Shown here in pieces: positions 56,505-64,000 of a stretch of 64,000 nt of DNA. The translations under genes and the position numbers were made by a program. Positions within the stretch are counted from its first letter, which is position 1. The number at the start of each line of letters is the position of its first letter. The notes below the pieces were generated by a model. It saw only the letters and a list, made by a program, of their open reading frames with translations. It did no database searches and was not told the DNA's origin. Source of the stretch: WVYX01 sp039586815. GTDB lineage: Bacteria > Gemmatimonadota > Gemmatimonadetes > Gemmatimonadales > GWC2-71-9. The stretch spans positions 62,001 to 126,000 of the forward strand of contig JBDHJR010000007.1 of NCBI GenBank assembly GCA_039586815.1, read 5' to 3'.

Positions 56505-58920
56505 GCTCGCCGTCGAAGGTCACCTGGTCCTCGCTCACCACGGCAGCTCCGCGCTGTTCGTCGAGTGCCACGCGCAATACACGGTCGACTCCATCGCGCA
56601 CCGATTCAATGTGCGTGATGAGGACCACTTGGGGGAACCGGTCCGCCAGCCCGCGCAGCAACTGCACCACGCTGTGGCGCCTGTGCTCGTCGAGGCTGCC
56701 GAAGATCTCGTCGAGCACGAGCAACGAGAGTGGCTGCCCCGCGCGCTCGGCTACCATCTGGCTGATCGCGAGACGCAGCACCAGGTGGGTGAGATCCTCC
56801 TCTCCACCGGAGATCACCGGCTTGGCCACTCCGTCCTCCACCACGAGCACCTGGTACTGCTCATCCAGATCGAGCTCGCCGTAGCGCCCGTCGGTCAGAC
56901 CGGAGAGGAACTCGGAGGCGCGCTCGGCCAACTCCGGTCGCATGGCAGTGTTCAGCTCCAGGCGCAGGTCGTGCAGCGCGCGATCGAGCTCGTCGTGCAA
57001 TCTCAGCTCCTTCTCCAACTCGCCGATCCGTGCGGCGCGCTCCTCCCGCTCTCGTATACGCCGCTCCGCGCTCTCCAGTGCAGTGTGCGCGGCCTTGAGG
57101 TCGCCCTGCACCGATGCGAGATGCAGCTCCGAATCACGCAGCGCCGCCTCCGCCCCCTCGTACCGCTGCCTCGCCTCCGCATACACCGTCTCATCGTATC
57201 CCAGATCGGCGAGGGCGGCAGCCAACTGCGACACCAGTGACTCCCGCTCCGACAGGGCGCGTTCTGCGGCCTCGGCTTGTGACACGAGCTGCTCCGCGTG
57301 GGCCGCCTTCGTATCGAGCTGGGTGGCCAGCTGCACCGTAGGCTCCAACTCGCGCAAACGCTCCCGCACCGCATCGTGCCGAGCGGTATCGTACGCATCG
57401 GGCAGCTCGCTTACCTCTCGCTCCAGCTCAGCCTTGCGCTGCTCGGCCCGCTTCAACTCCGCATCGAGTTCGTTCGCTTCGCGCACGCGATCCTCGCACC
57501 GCGCCACCTCCTGTACCGCTTGCTCCACGCTCTCTCCCGCCTGCTCGCCCCGCTCCTCGGCCTCCCGCACGGCTTCGGGCGGATCCTTCAGCTGATCGAT
57601 GCGCTGGCGGAAGAACTTCCCCTTGACCTCGATCTCCTCCATCTGCCGATCCAGCGTCCCCAGCACATCCTGGTACACCTCGCCCAGCGGACGCTTGCAG
57701 ATGGGACACTCGCCGCCCTCGCCCGCATCGAGCACGCTGTGGCGGTGGCGTTGATGATCGAGATATTGGTCTCGCAAGTTGGCGCGCTTGGTCTCTGCAT
57801 CCTGCCGGTCGCGCACCCACCCGGTCTTGGTCTTCTCCTGTTCCGATTCCGCCCGCTCGAGTCCGCTGCGCGCGGTCTCGAGCGCGGTCTGCGCGTCCTT
57901 GAGTGCCCGTGCGACGTCTCCCATCTTTGCGCGGCGCTCGCGTAGCCGCTCCACCTGCTCCCCGAGTTCACTGAGCTGCCCCGTCAACGAGCGGCGCTTC
58001 CCCGCACCCTTGGCTTCCTGCTCCAGTTGTTCCAGCTCTTCCTTGAGCGGAGACACCTCCTCGAGCGGCGCCCGCAGCTCGTCGAGCCTGCCACGCGCCG
58101 CGAGGGCCTCGGCCAGCTCCTTGTCGAGGCGTTCGAATTCCCGACGCGCCTCGCCCACGTCGCGCTCAGCCACGCGCCGCTCACCGTCGAGCGCCAGAGC
58201 GGACTCCCGCAGCTCCACCATGCGCGTCCACGCCGGCCCCTCCCGTTCCAGCGTCTGCGTGGCGGTGCCGCGAGCCTGCTCCGCCTGTTTCACTGCCTCC
58301 TGAACCTCGCTCGCTCGCCGCTCCGCCTGAGCCCGCTCATCGTCGAGCGCGGCGGCATCCGCCATGCCACGCTCCAGCCCCGTGAGCTCCCCACGCAGCC
58401 CCGAGCGCGTTTCCCGCAGCCGGTCCTGCGCGAGCCGCAACTTCTCGTACCCCAGAACCCGTGACAGGAAGCGGGCCCGGTCCGTGGGTCCCATGGCGGC
58501 CATGACCGCGAGCTCTTTCTGTCCGGTGAAGTACGTGTTGAAGAACTCGTCCCGGGTCATGCCGAGCAGCCGCTCGACCCGCGAGCTCACTTCCTGCTGG
58601 CTGTTGGCGATCGGCGCATCCTGGCGGTCCTGGAACAGCTCGGCACTGTAGAGACCGCGCGCCACACGGAACTGGTGCGCACCGAGCGAGAACTCCACCT
58701 CGACCCGTACCGAGGAGCGGGCGGCCGCGCGGTTCCACCGAATGGTGTCGCGGCTGCCCCGTGCCGCCGGGTTACCGTAGAAAGCCCATGCGATCGCTTC
58801 CAGCAGCGTGGTCTTCCCCGACCCGTTGGGACCGATGATGGCGGTGATCCCCGGCCCGAACACGATGTCGGTGTCGGCGTGCTGCCGGAAGTTCAGGAGC
58901 TTCAGTCGGTGGAGCTGCAT
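56491..58920 (-). CDS. sbcC: SbcC/Rad50-type ATPase of the Mre11 complex
   Basis: 809 residues. Walker A GPNGSGKTT (about 30-38), a long antiparallel coiled coil, zinc hook CPIC at about residues 402-405 exactly in the middle, signature VISGGEEDLTHLVLRLAI and Walker B LLVLDEIFGSLDEHRR. It is shorter than E. coli SbcC (about 1,050) and close in size to archaeal Rad50 (about 880). With SbcD it binds and trims DNA ends and hairpins. It starts directly after the sbcD stop, and lies downstream of herA and nurA-like genes. Confidence 0.94.
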   Translation of the reverse strand: MQLHRLKLLNFRQHADTDIVFGPGITAIIGPNGSGKTTLLEAIAWAFYGNPAARGSRDTIRWNRAAARSSVRVEVEFSLGAHQFRVARGLYSAELFQDRQDAPIANSQQEVSSRVERLLGMTRDEFFNTYFTGQKELAVMAAMGPTDRARFLSRVLGYEKLRLAQDRLRETRSGLRGELTGLERGMADAAALDDERAQAERRASEVQEAVKQAEQARGTATQTLEREGPAWTRMVELRESALALDGERRVAERDVGEARREFERLDKELAEALAARGRLDELRAPLEEVSPLKEELEQLEQEAKGAGKRRSLTGQLSELGEQVERLRERRAKMGDVARALKDAQTALETARSGLERAESEQEKTKTGWVRDRQDAETKRANLRDQYLDHQRHRHSVLDAGEGGECPICKRPLGEVYQDVLGTLDRQMEEIEVKGKFFRQRIDQLKDPPEAVREAEERGEQAGESVEQAVQEVARCEDRVREANELDAELKRAEQRKAELEREVSELPDAYDTARHDAVRERLRELEPTVQLATQLDTKAAHAEQLVSQAEAAERALSERESLVSQLAAALADLGYDETVYAEARQRYEGAEAALRDSELHLASVQGDLKAAHTALESAERRIREREERAARIGELEKELRLHDELDRALHDLRLELNTAMRPELAERASEFLSGLTDGRYGELDLDEQYQVLVVEDGVAKPVISGGEEDLTHLVLRLAISQMVAERAGQPLSLLVLDEIFGSLDEHRRHSVVQLLRGLADRFPQVVLITHIESVRDGVDRVLRVALDEQRGAAVVSEDQVTFDGEHVAA

Positions 58921-60108
58921 CTACTCCTCGCGCAGCGCCTGCTCTACTTCGTTCATGTACCGCTCTCCCAGCGCCACCAGCCGGTCACGGGGAACATCGG
59001 CATCGATCGGACGGCGTCCCAGGTAATCCGTCAGCAGATCGTTCAATGTCTGGCGCTGTCCCGGAGCCGCCACGCCCACCTCGTGCTGCTGCTGGGGGCG
59101 TCTCAGGTCGAGGTGATAGTGCAGTGCCCGGGCCTTGAGCTCGCGAATCCGCGCGTGATCGAGATCGCGTGCCAGGGGCCGGGGCACGTCGTACACCAGC
59201 TGGCGTACGATCTGATCGTCGATGCCGGAATCGACTCTCTCGACGTGCGCGCCGATGGCTGCATCGATCTCGGCCGCGCTCAACCCGGAGCCGTGAATCG
59301 GCGCGAGGTCGAGGACACGGCGTGCGAGGGGCACGTCCCGAAACTCCACCTTCGCTCCGTCCGCGAGATCCACCAGCAGCCACCCCTTGCGCCCTTCGCG
59401 CCCTTCCCGCTGCTCGTCGCGCAGCTCGCCCCACGGATTGGTGCTCACATATTCCAGGGCGCCGCTGTACCACGCGTTCTCACGCACCTGGTGCGCCACG
59501 TGGTAGTGGCCCAGAGCCACGTAGTCCCACCGCTCGGCGTTGAGCTCGTCGGGTTCCAGCACCGCGCCGCCGTACTCGACGGTCCCGGCATCGCGCGGCA
59601 GCACGCCCGCGACCTCCCCATGCGTGACCGCCACCCGAAAGCGCGCTCCGTCGGGGGGCGTGAGGTTCGGTCGCGGATGGGCCATCCACGCACCGTGCGG
59701 CACGCACGTGACGCTCAGGTCGAGCTCCTCGAAGACGATGTCGCGTGGCTGGTCGGCCACCACGTGCACCCCTCCCACGGCTTCGAACAGCTTCAGGATC
59801 GTGCCGGTCTCGACCGAACGCGGAGTATCGTGATTGCCGGCGACTATCACGACGGGCACTGCGGGCAGTGCCTCGCGCAAGCGGCGGAACTGCCCAAAGG
59901 AGTGGAGGATGGCGGCGTTCGTAGGGCGCACCGAGTTGAACAGGTCGCCCGCGATGACGACGACGTCCGGAGCCGTGCCGATCACGTCGTCGACGGCGCG
60001 GCGGAACGCGCCCGCGACGTCTGCTTCGCGCTGGTTGATCCCCAGGGGGGTGAGACGGTGATACTGCCGGAAGCCGAGGTGGACGTCTGCGAGGTGGGCG
60101 AGCTTCAC
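58921..60108 (-). CDS. sbcD: SbcD/Mre11-type nuclease
   Basis: 395 residues. Calcineurin-type phosphoesterase motifs: ADVHLGF (Asp, His), VVIAGDLFNS (Asp), IVAGNHDTPRS (Asn, His, Asp), AVTHGEVAG (His) and ALGHYHVAH (His-x-His), together binding two metal ions. The capping and Rad50-binding C-terminal region continues to RYMNEVEQALREE. It is an endo/exonuclease for double-strand break ends. The sbcC ATG follows at once. Confidence 0.94.
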   Translation of the reverse strand: MKLAHLADVHLGFRQYHRLTPLGINQREADVAGAFRRAVDDVIGTAPDVVVIAGDLFNSVRPTNAAILHSFGQFRRLREALPAVPVVIVAGNHDTPRSVETGTILKLFEAVGGVHVVADQPRDIVFEELDLSVTCVPHGAWMAHPRPNLTPPDGARFRVAVTHGEVAGVLPRDAGTVEYGGAVLEPDELNAERWDYVALGHYHVAHQVRENAWYSGALEYVSTNPWGELRDEQREGREGRKGWLLVDLADGAKVEFRDVPLARRVLDLAPIHGSGLSAAEIDAAIGAHVERVDSGIDDQIVRQLVYDVPRPLARDLDHARIRELKARALHYHLDLRRPQQQHEVGVAAPGQRQTLNDLLTDYLGRRPIDADVPRDRLVALGERYMNEVEQALREE

Positions 60109-60109
60109 G

Positions 60110-60943
60110 CTAGGGAAGCACCGATTGTCGCATGGTGGTCTCGAGGCTGATGCGGCCTCGCTCCGGCACCCCGACCACGACCTGCATGCGCACCGCCGCC
60201 GCTACCCACCCCCGCCATCCGGTCGACCAGACGAGCGTACCCGTAGTCGCTCCGGCGAACTGGAGGGTGCTCCCGTCTTGCCGTCTCAGGGTGGTGGGTG
60301 TGAACATGCCGCTGAACCGCACGTACGCCAGCGTATCCTGATCGCGGGCTGTCAGGGAATCGAGCCTGAAGTCGGTCTCCGATCCCAGGAGCGCCGACGG
60401 CGCGTCCACCGCTGCGTGCCCCACGAGCTCTCCCAGCGGGAACTCGAGCCGTGCGCTCCAGTAGTTCCGCTCGTGGAGCCACGCTCGCGGCAGCTCCATT
60501 CCCGGCAAGCCCCTGAGCAGATGCACCAGCATGGCCGAGCCGAGACGGTCTCCGCCCGCGGTCGCTTCGACCAGGCGCATGCGCGAGTCGAGGCGCACTT
60601 GGAGCCAGAGGCTGTCGAGCGAGGCTACCTCGTACTCTCTCCATTCCTCCCCGCCCTGCCGCACACGCGCGCGCAGAGAGTCGTAGGCCAGGTGCGTGAT
60701 GAGCGCGCCGTCAGGGCCCGGCAGAGCCACCTCCGTCGTGCCCCCCAGGTCCGCCGCCTCGCGCACGGGCCCGGCTGTCTCACCCGTTGCGCCCACGTTG
60801 GTGACGCGGGTGTGGGACTGGAAGACACGGTGCACCTTCACGCCCGGCACTGGCCTGTACCGCAACAGCAGGCTGTCCTGTGCGGCGAGCCCGGGCGGGA
60901 AAACCAGGAACGCCAGCGCTGCGACAGTGAGCCGCAGCCTCAC
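60110..60943 (-). CDS. Exported protein, paralogue of 60940-61854, unknown
   Basis: 277 residues from GTG at 60943 in a GTGA overlap with its paralogue; signal peptide ends GLAAQD. It shares with the neighbour the start of the mature chain (SLLLRYRPVPGVKVHRVFQS versus SMLLRYRPQPRTRLHTLWWS), the middle and the end motif (LVWSTGWRGWVAAAVRMQ versus YIWSTGWNAFVSGALRTR). The fold looks beta-rich, like a secreted DUF with antiparallel sheets. No catalytic motif is visible. It sits between herA and sbcD, which is odd for an exported protein. Confidence 0.75.
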   Translation of the reverse strand: MRLRLTVAALAFLVFPPGLAAQDSLLLRYRPVPGVKVHRVFQSHTRVTNVGATGETAGPVREAADLGGTTEVALPGPDGALITHLAYDSLRARVRQGGEEWREYEVASLDSLWLQVRLDSRMRLVEATAGGDRLGSAMLVHLLRGLPGMELPRAWLHERNYWSARLEFPLGELVGHAAVDAPSALLGSETDFRLDSLTARDQDTLAYVRFSGMFTPTTLRRQDGSTLQFAGATTGTLVWSTGWRGWVAAAVRMQVVVGVPERGRISLETTMRQSVLP

Positions 60944-61854
60944 GGACGCACCTGGAAGCGAGTGGAGTGGTCGATGCTCAGGGTCACCTCGAGAACCGTC
61001 TGTTCGACCTCCTCCGAGCGCTCCATGGTCAGCGTCGAGCGGGTGCGCAGCGCACCCGAAACGAAGGCATTCCACCCCGTCGACCAGATGTAGCTCCCGC
61101 CGAACGCTCCGGTGACTCCCGCGAGCATCGCGTCACCCACCTCTCCCTCTGTGGGACCGGCGGGGAGGAAGCTCCCCTGGACCCTGAGATAGGCAAGGGT
61201 GTCCGTGGGGCGCACCACCAGACTGTCCAGCGTGATGGTGGAGCGGGCCAGCACTTCGGGTTCCACCGGCATGGTCTCCAGCACGGTCTCCCCTTCGAGC
61301 CCCAGGGGACGCGTCAGCGCAACCACTATGTCGGCGGTCCAGCTGTCGCCCTCCGCAATCGGACCCTCGGGCAGCGCGAATTCCAACCCCGACGCGAAGG
61401 CGCGGTACTGCTGCACCTCCCGGTTCGTCAGCGAGTCGCCGGTCAGCACCTCGACGTCGGAGACGCGCAACCTGTCGTCCGCCACGACCCGGGCGCTGGA
61501 GGTCCGCTCCCTCACCTGGGGGAGATCGCGCCACGCGCCACCCGGAACGCGATACCGCGCCCGGGTCGAATCGTGCGAGATCTGCAGGACGGCGCTGGTG
61601 ATGCGCGTGCCGACAACAGTGCTGGTGAAGCTGTGCAGCGTGGTGGCCTCGACGGTGATGCTGTCGAGGGCCGGCACACCTGGCGCCCCCTCGCGAATCG
61701 AACTCGTCTGCTCCGACCACCAGAGGGTGTGAAGCCTCGTGCGCGGCTGCGGCCGATACCGCAACAACATCGACTGCTGGGCGGATACGCTCTCGGGCAG
61801 CCCCATGAGGGCGACACACGCCAGGGCGCCAAGCATCGTCGTCCTACGTCGCAT
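60940..61854 (-). CDS. Exported protein, paralogue of 60110-60943, unknown
   Basis: 304 residues from ATG at 61854, overlapping the end of the herA gene by 11 nt. An upstream ATG at 61890 is possible but would lengthen the overlap. Signal peptide TTMLGALACVALMGLPESVS with cleavage near SAQ. The mature part begins QSMLLRYRPQPRT and is related to the next gene along its full length, so the pair arose by tandem duplication. No known domain recognised. Confidence 0.75.
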   Translation of the reverse strand: MRRRTTMLGALACVALMGLPESVSAQQSMLLRYRPQPRTRLHTLWWSEQTSSIREGAPGVPALDSITVEATTLHSFTSTVVGTRITSAVLQISHDSTRARYRVPGGAWRDLPQVRERTSSARVVADDRLRVSDVEVLTGDSLTNREVQQYRAFASGLEFALPEGPIAEGDSWTADIVVALTRPLGLEGETVLETMPVEPEVLARSTITLDSLVVRPTDTLAYLRVQGSFLPAGPTEGEVGDAMLAGVTGAFGGSYIWSTGWNAFVSGALRTRSTLTMERSEEVEQTVLEVTLSIDHSTRFQVRP

Positions 61855-63766
61855 ACGGATCCTCCACCTGTCTGAGTGGTGTCGTCGCACTCCCCTCCGG
61901 TCGCACTTGCTCCCGTGCCACCGCTCTTCCGAGGCTGGCCGTGAAGAAGCCCATGACGTCCTCGGGTCGGGCGCGTTTGGTCGCTAGTAGCGCACGCCGC
62001 ACGTCTTCCTCCCGCCGGCCCGCTATGGAGTCCTTGATCCGGGCCGGGGAGACTCGCCGGTCGAGCGCTGCCAGCTGCCGCACCACGGCGTCCTCGAACG
62101 GTACGTCGGCCGCCGGCGGGTACTGCCTCACGCCGGCGGGCCCGCTCATCACCGCCGGCCTGGGAAACCGCACGAAGACCGGCTGCGTGAAGTGCGGGTG
62201 CCGCACCATCAGCTCCCCTTTGGGAAGCGTGGCCAGCTTGATCTTGGTCGCCGGCGAGAGAACCTGGTAACCGGGCGTCGCCAGCTCGTCCATGTCCATC
62301 CGACCGAAGACCACGGTACCCGCGTTGCCCGCGATCCGGCGGTGCACCTGCGACCGGAACTGCTGGGCCGCAAACAGCACCAAACCGAGATAGCGCCCTC
62401 GTTCCGAGATGTCCAGCAGCATCTTGCGGACATATGTGTCGGGGCCGTCGGCCGGTGCGTACTTGTTCAGCTCGTCCACGAAGACGACCACGTGCTCCAC
62501 CCCCAGGTCGCCCCGCTCGAGATGCTCGCGCAACATGGACACTACTCGTGTGAACACCAGGTCCTGCCCGAGCTGGTCCATGCCCGACACGTCCAATACA
62601 TACACCGCGCGGTCCTCGAACGCTCCAAACGGGAGGTCGTTCACCGATCCGTCGTCGGTCACGAGCCCCTTGCAGCGGGTGGAGATGTTGATGAGCCGGT
62701 TTCTCACCTTGCGGATCGTGGCGATGTGATGTGTGCGCCACACGTCGCTGCGCCCGGCCTGCTCCAGCCCATCGAAGATGCCGCGGAACAGTCGCTCCAG
62801 CTCTCCGAAGGAACGCACGCGGTGCGTGCCGCCCCAGTCGTCCCGAAACTCCTTCTCGACCACGCGGTCCGCCAGGAAGTCGAGGAACGCATCGGCCTTG
62901 GCGTCGATGTCGTCGCGATTGAGCAGCACCTCGTGGTAGTTGAGCACCTCGCGCAGCCCCCACACCAGCGGCTGCACCGAGCCCACGAGGTCGGGGTGCG
63001 ATCGCAGCGTGTTCAGGTTCACACCGTCGGGCTTGAACGGCGCGAAGTACTGTACCCGGTCGAACGGTCGGGGCTCGACATCCAACACCGAATACAGCTC
63101 ACGGTCCCCCTCGGTCAGCTCACCCGGTTGATCGAGGAAGCAGAGGTCGGGCCCCTTCACGTTGAAGCAGACCGCCGCCACCGAGCCCTTGTGGCTCGGC
63201 AGCCGCTGAAAGATGCTGGCGAGCATGAACTCCGCGGCGCTGGTCTTGGTGGCGAGGCCCGACACGCCGCTGATGTTGAAGTGCGCCGACTCCGGGCCCA
63301 GCAGGAACTCCGCGTCCAGCGAGACCGGCGCCGTGAGCCCGCCGGCACGGTACACTCCCACCGGTATTCCCGTGGGTTGCTCGCCTCGCACGTAGCCATC
63401 CATGCGCAGCGCCATCTCCACGTCTTCCTGCGTGGCCAGCCGCACCTGCGCCAGCGGAACAGGCTGCACCGGCTCCTCCGGCTCGTGCCGCAGCACGGCA
63501 GCGGTCCACAGCCGGACCTCGGTGCGCCGCGTCGGTGCCGGCGCGCCGGCCGGATCCCCCTCGGCGGCCACGACCTCGTGCAGCGGCGTCGCCACGTCGG
63601 AGTAGGCCCGACCGTCCACCACGACCGCATACACGGTGCGCCCGTCTTCGGCGTCCACGCGCACGATGGCCCCGATTCCCAGGGACGTGTCCGTGGCGGT
63701 CCAGAAGTGGAACTGGTGCGGACCCGCCGGCAGCGCCTCGGTCGCGACTACGCGGCCGATCGTCAC
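61844..63766 (-). CDS. herA: HerA-type hexameric DNA translocase
   Basis: 640 residues from GTG at 63766 (GTGA overlap with the upstream gene); a GTG one codon earlier is possible. An N-terminal HAS-barrel-like beta region precedes the Walker A variant GVSGLATKTS (about residues 168-177). Walker B is VVVFVDELNKYAP, the sensor/arginine region RRIAGNAGTVVFGRMDMDEL. The family pumps DNA to the NurA nuclease. The upstream partial gene looks like nurA and sbcD/sbcC follow, which makes the assignment firm. Confidence 0.88.
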   Translation of the reverse strand: MTIGRVVATEALPAGPHQFHFWTATDTSLGIGAIVRVDAEDGRTVYAVVVDGRAYSDVATPLHEVVAAEGDPAGAPAPTRRTEVRLWTAAVLRHEPEEPVQPVPLAQVRLATQEDVEMALRMDGYVRGEQPTGIPVGVYRAGGLTAPVSLDAEFLLGPESAHFNISGVSGLATKTSAAEFMLASIFQRLPSHKGSVAAVCFNVKGPDLCFLDQPGELTEGDRELYSVLDVEPRPFDRVQYFAPFKPDGVNLNTLRSHPDLVGSVQPLVWGLREVLNYHEVLLNRDDIDAKADAFLDFLADRVVEKEFRDDWGGTHRVRSFGELERLFRGIFDGLEQAGRSDVWRTHHIATIRKVRNRLINISTRCKGLVTDDGSVNDLPFGAFEDRAVYVLDVSGMDQLGQDLVFTRVVSMLREHLERGDLGVEHVVVFVDELNKYAPADGPDTYVRKMLLDISERGRYLGLVLFAAQQFRSQVHRRIAGNAGTVVFGRMDMDELATPGYQVLSPATKIKLATLPKGELMVRHPHFTQPVFVRFPRPAVMSGPAGVRQYPPAADVPFEDAVVRQLAALDRRVSPARIKDSIAGRREEDVRRALLATKRARPEDVMGFFTASLGRAVAREQVRPEGSATTPLRQVEDPYAT

Positions 63767-63999
63767 CACCAGCCTCCTGCCTGTGCGCGCAAGAACATCT
63801 CCACCTGTCGAATGGGGTAGAGCAAGCGATCCCAGCGACCGTCGGGAGCGCTGAGCGGAGCGCGCTCCGCCAGCAGCCAGCGGCTCACTGCCGTGGCCTC
63901 GGTCAGCGCCGCTTCAGTCGCCGGTCGCTCGATTCGCACCAGGCCGTGGAGCAGCTCGTGCTCCTCCCACGGCCAGAGTCGAAGATACCATGTGTAAAC
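63763..63999 (-). CDS. NurA-like nuclease, C-terminal 78 residues only
   Basis: The frame enters from the right edge and ends with TGA at 63765-63763, overlapping the herA start. Visible features are PWEEHELLHGLVRIERP, AVSRWLLAERAPLS, PDGRWDRLLYPIRQVEMFLR and a final GGWW. The Y-P-I-R-Q-V-E block and the position before herA fit the end of a NurA 5'-3' nuclease, where a conserved His/Glu and Arg close the active site. The N-terminal catalytic Asp residues are outside the window, so the call rests partly on context. Confidence 0.65.
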   Translation of the reverse strand, partial: VYTWYLRLWPWEEHELLHGLVRIERPATEAALTEATAVSRWLLAERAPLSAPDGRWDRLLYPIRQVEMFLRAQAGGWW

Positions 64000-64000
64000 C

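Noticed and set aside
1..64000. tRNA, rRNA, CRISPR array or insertion sequence
   Set aside because: Reading both strands I found no cloverleaf with a TTCGAAT-type arm, no regular spaced repeats and no transposase-like frame.

Overview
High-GC bacterial chromosome with dense, mostly single-purpose operons and very frequent GTGA, ATGA and TGATG stop/start overlaps. The recF-dciA-gyrB cluster, multiheme respiratory genes, S9/S41/M20/M23/M24 exported peptidases and GldA/GldFG-DUF4340 genes fit a Gram-negative, respiring soil or sediment bacterium. Gemmatimonadota is my best guess, but that is inference from gene content, not from a marker comparison. I see no rRNA, tRNA, CRISPR array, transposase or prophage gene.

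Layout. 1-9501 (minus): one long respiratory operon with two linked modules. The first is octaheme cytochrome, 4x[4Fe-4S] protein and NrfD. The second is a zinc-ribbon membrane protein, pentaheme cytochrome, Tat-exported molybdopterin-type subunit, second 4x[4Fe-4S] protein, second NrfD and tetraheme cytochrome. It resembles Qrc / alternative complex III machinery that passes electrons between quinone and c-type cytochromes. 9666-13996 (plus): ogt, recF, dciA, gyrB and an ArsR regulator. 14026-20751: M20 peptidase, family 5 uracil-DNA glycosylase, a haem-binding protein and a GldA / GldF-GldG fusion / DUF4340 operon. 20892-23117: membrane protein, winged-helix regulator, cis-prenyl transferase and a secreted protein. 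23180-29028: an S41 peptidase diverges from a BlaI-type repressor and an M56 protease with HEAT repeats, around one 36-bp palindrome; two exported serine hydrolases follow. 29161-39668: methyltransferase-like membrane protein, S9 and M23 peptidases, AraC-MGMT fusion, FAH-family enzyme, and TesA facing a YbbA/YbbP-type exporter. 39744-43731: diheme lipoprotein with a collagen-like linker and a 928-residue coiled-coil protein. 43883-53636: GroES, ArsC, thymidine phosphorylase, TPR proteins, aminopeptidase P, GAF and V4R proteins, PRTase and acyl-CoA ligase. 53659-55531: folE-SDR and, upstream, a strongly supported structured RNA. 55536-63999: GNAT, SbcC, SbcD, two paralogous exported proteins, HerA and the C-terminus of a NurA-like gene, an end-resection operon of the archaeal type.

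Most notable: (1) a previously unannotated 6S-like rod RNA at 55156-55319 with its own promoter and U7 terminator; (2) the double respiratory module, whose molybdopterin subunit seems to lack the usual Mo ligand; (3) the BlaI/M56-HEAT circuit in which the beta-lactam sensor is replaced by HEAT repeats; (4) the NurA-HerA-Mre11-Rad50 operon. Several genes also have a -10-like hexamer 5-9 nt before the ATG and no Shine-Dalgarno, suggesting leaderless mRNAs.
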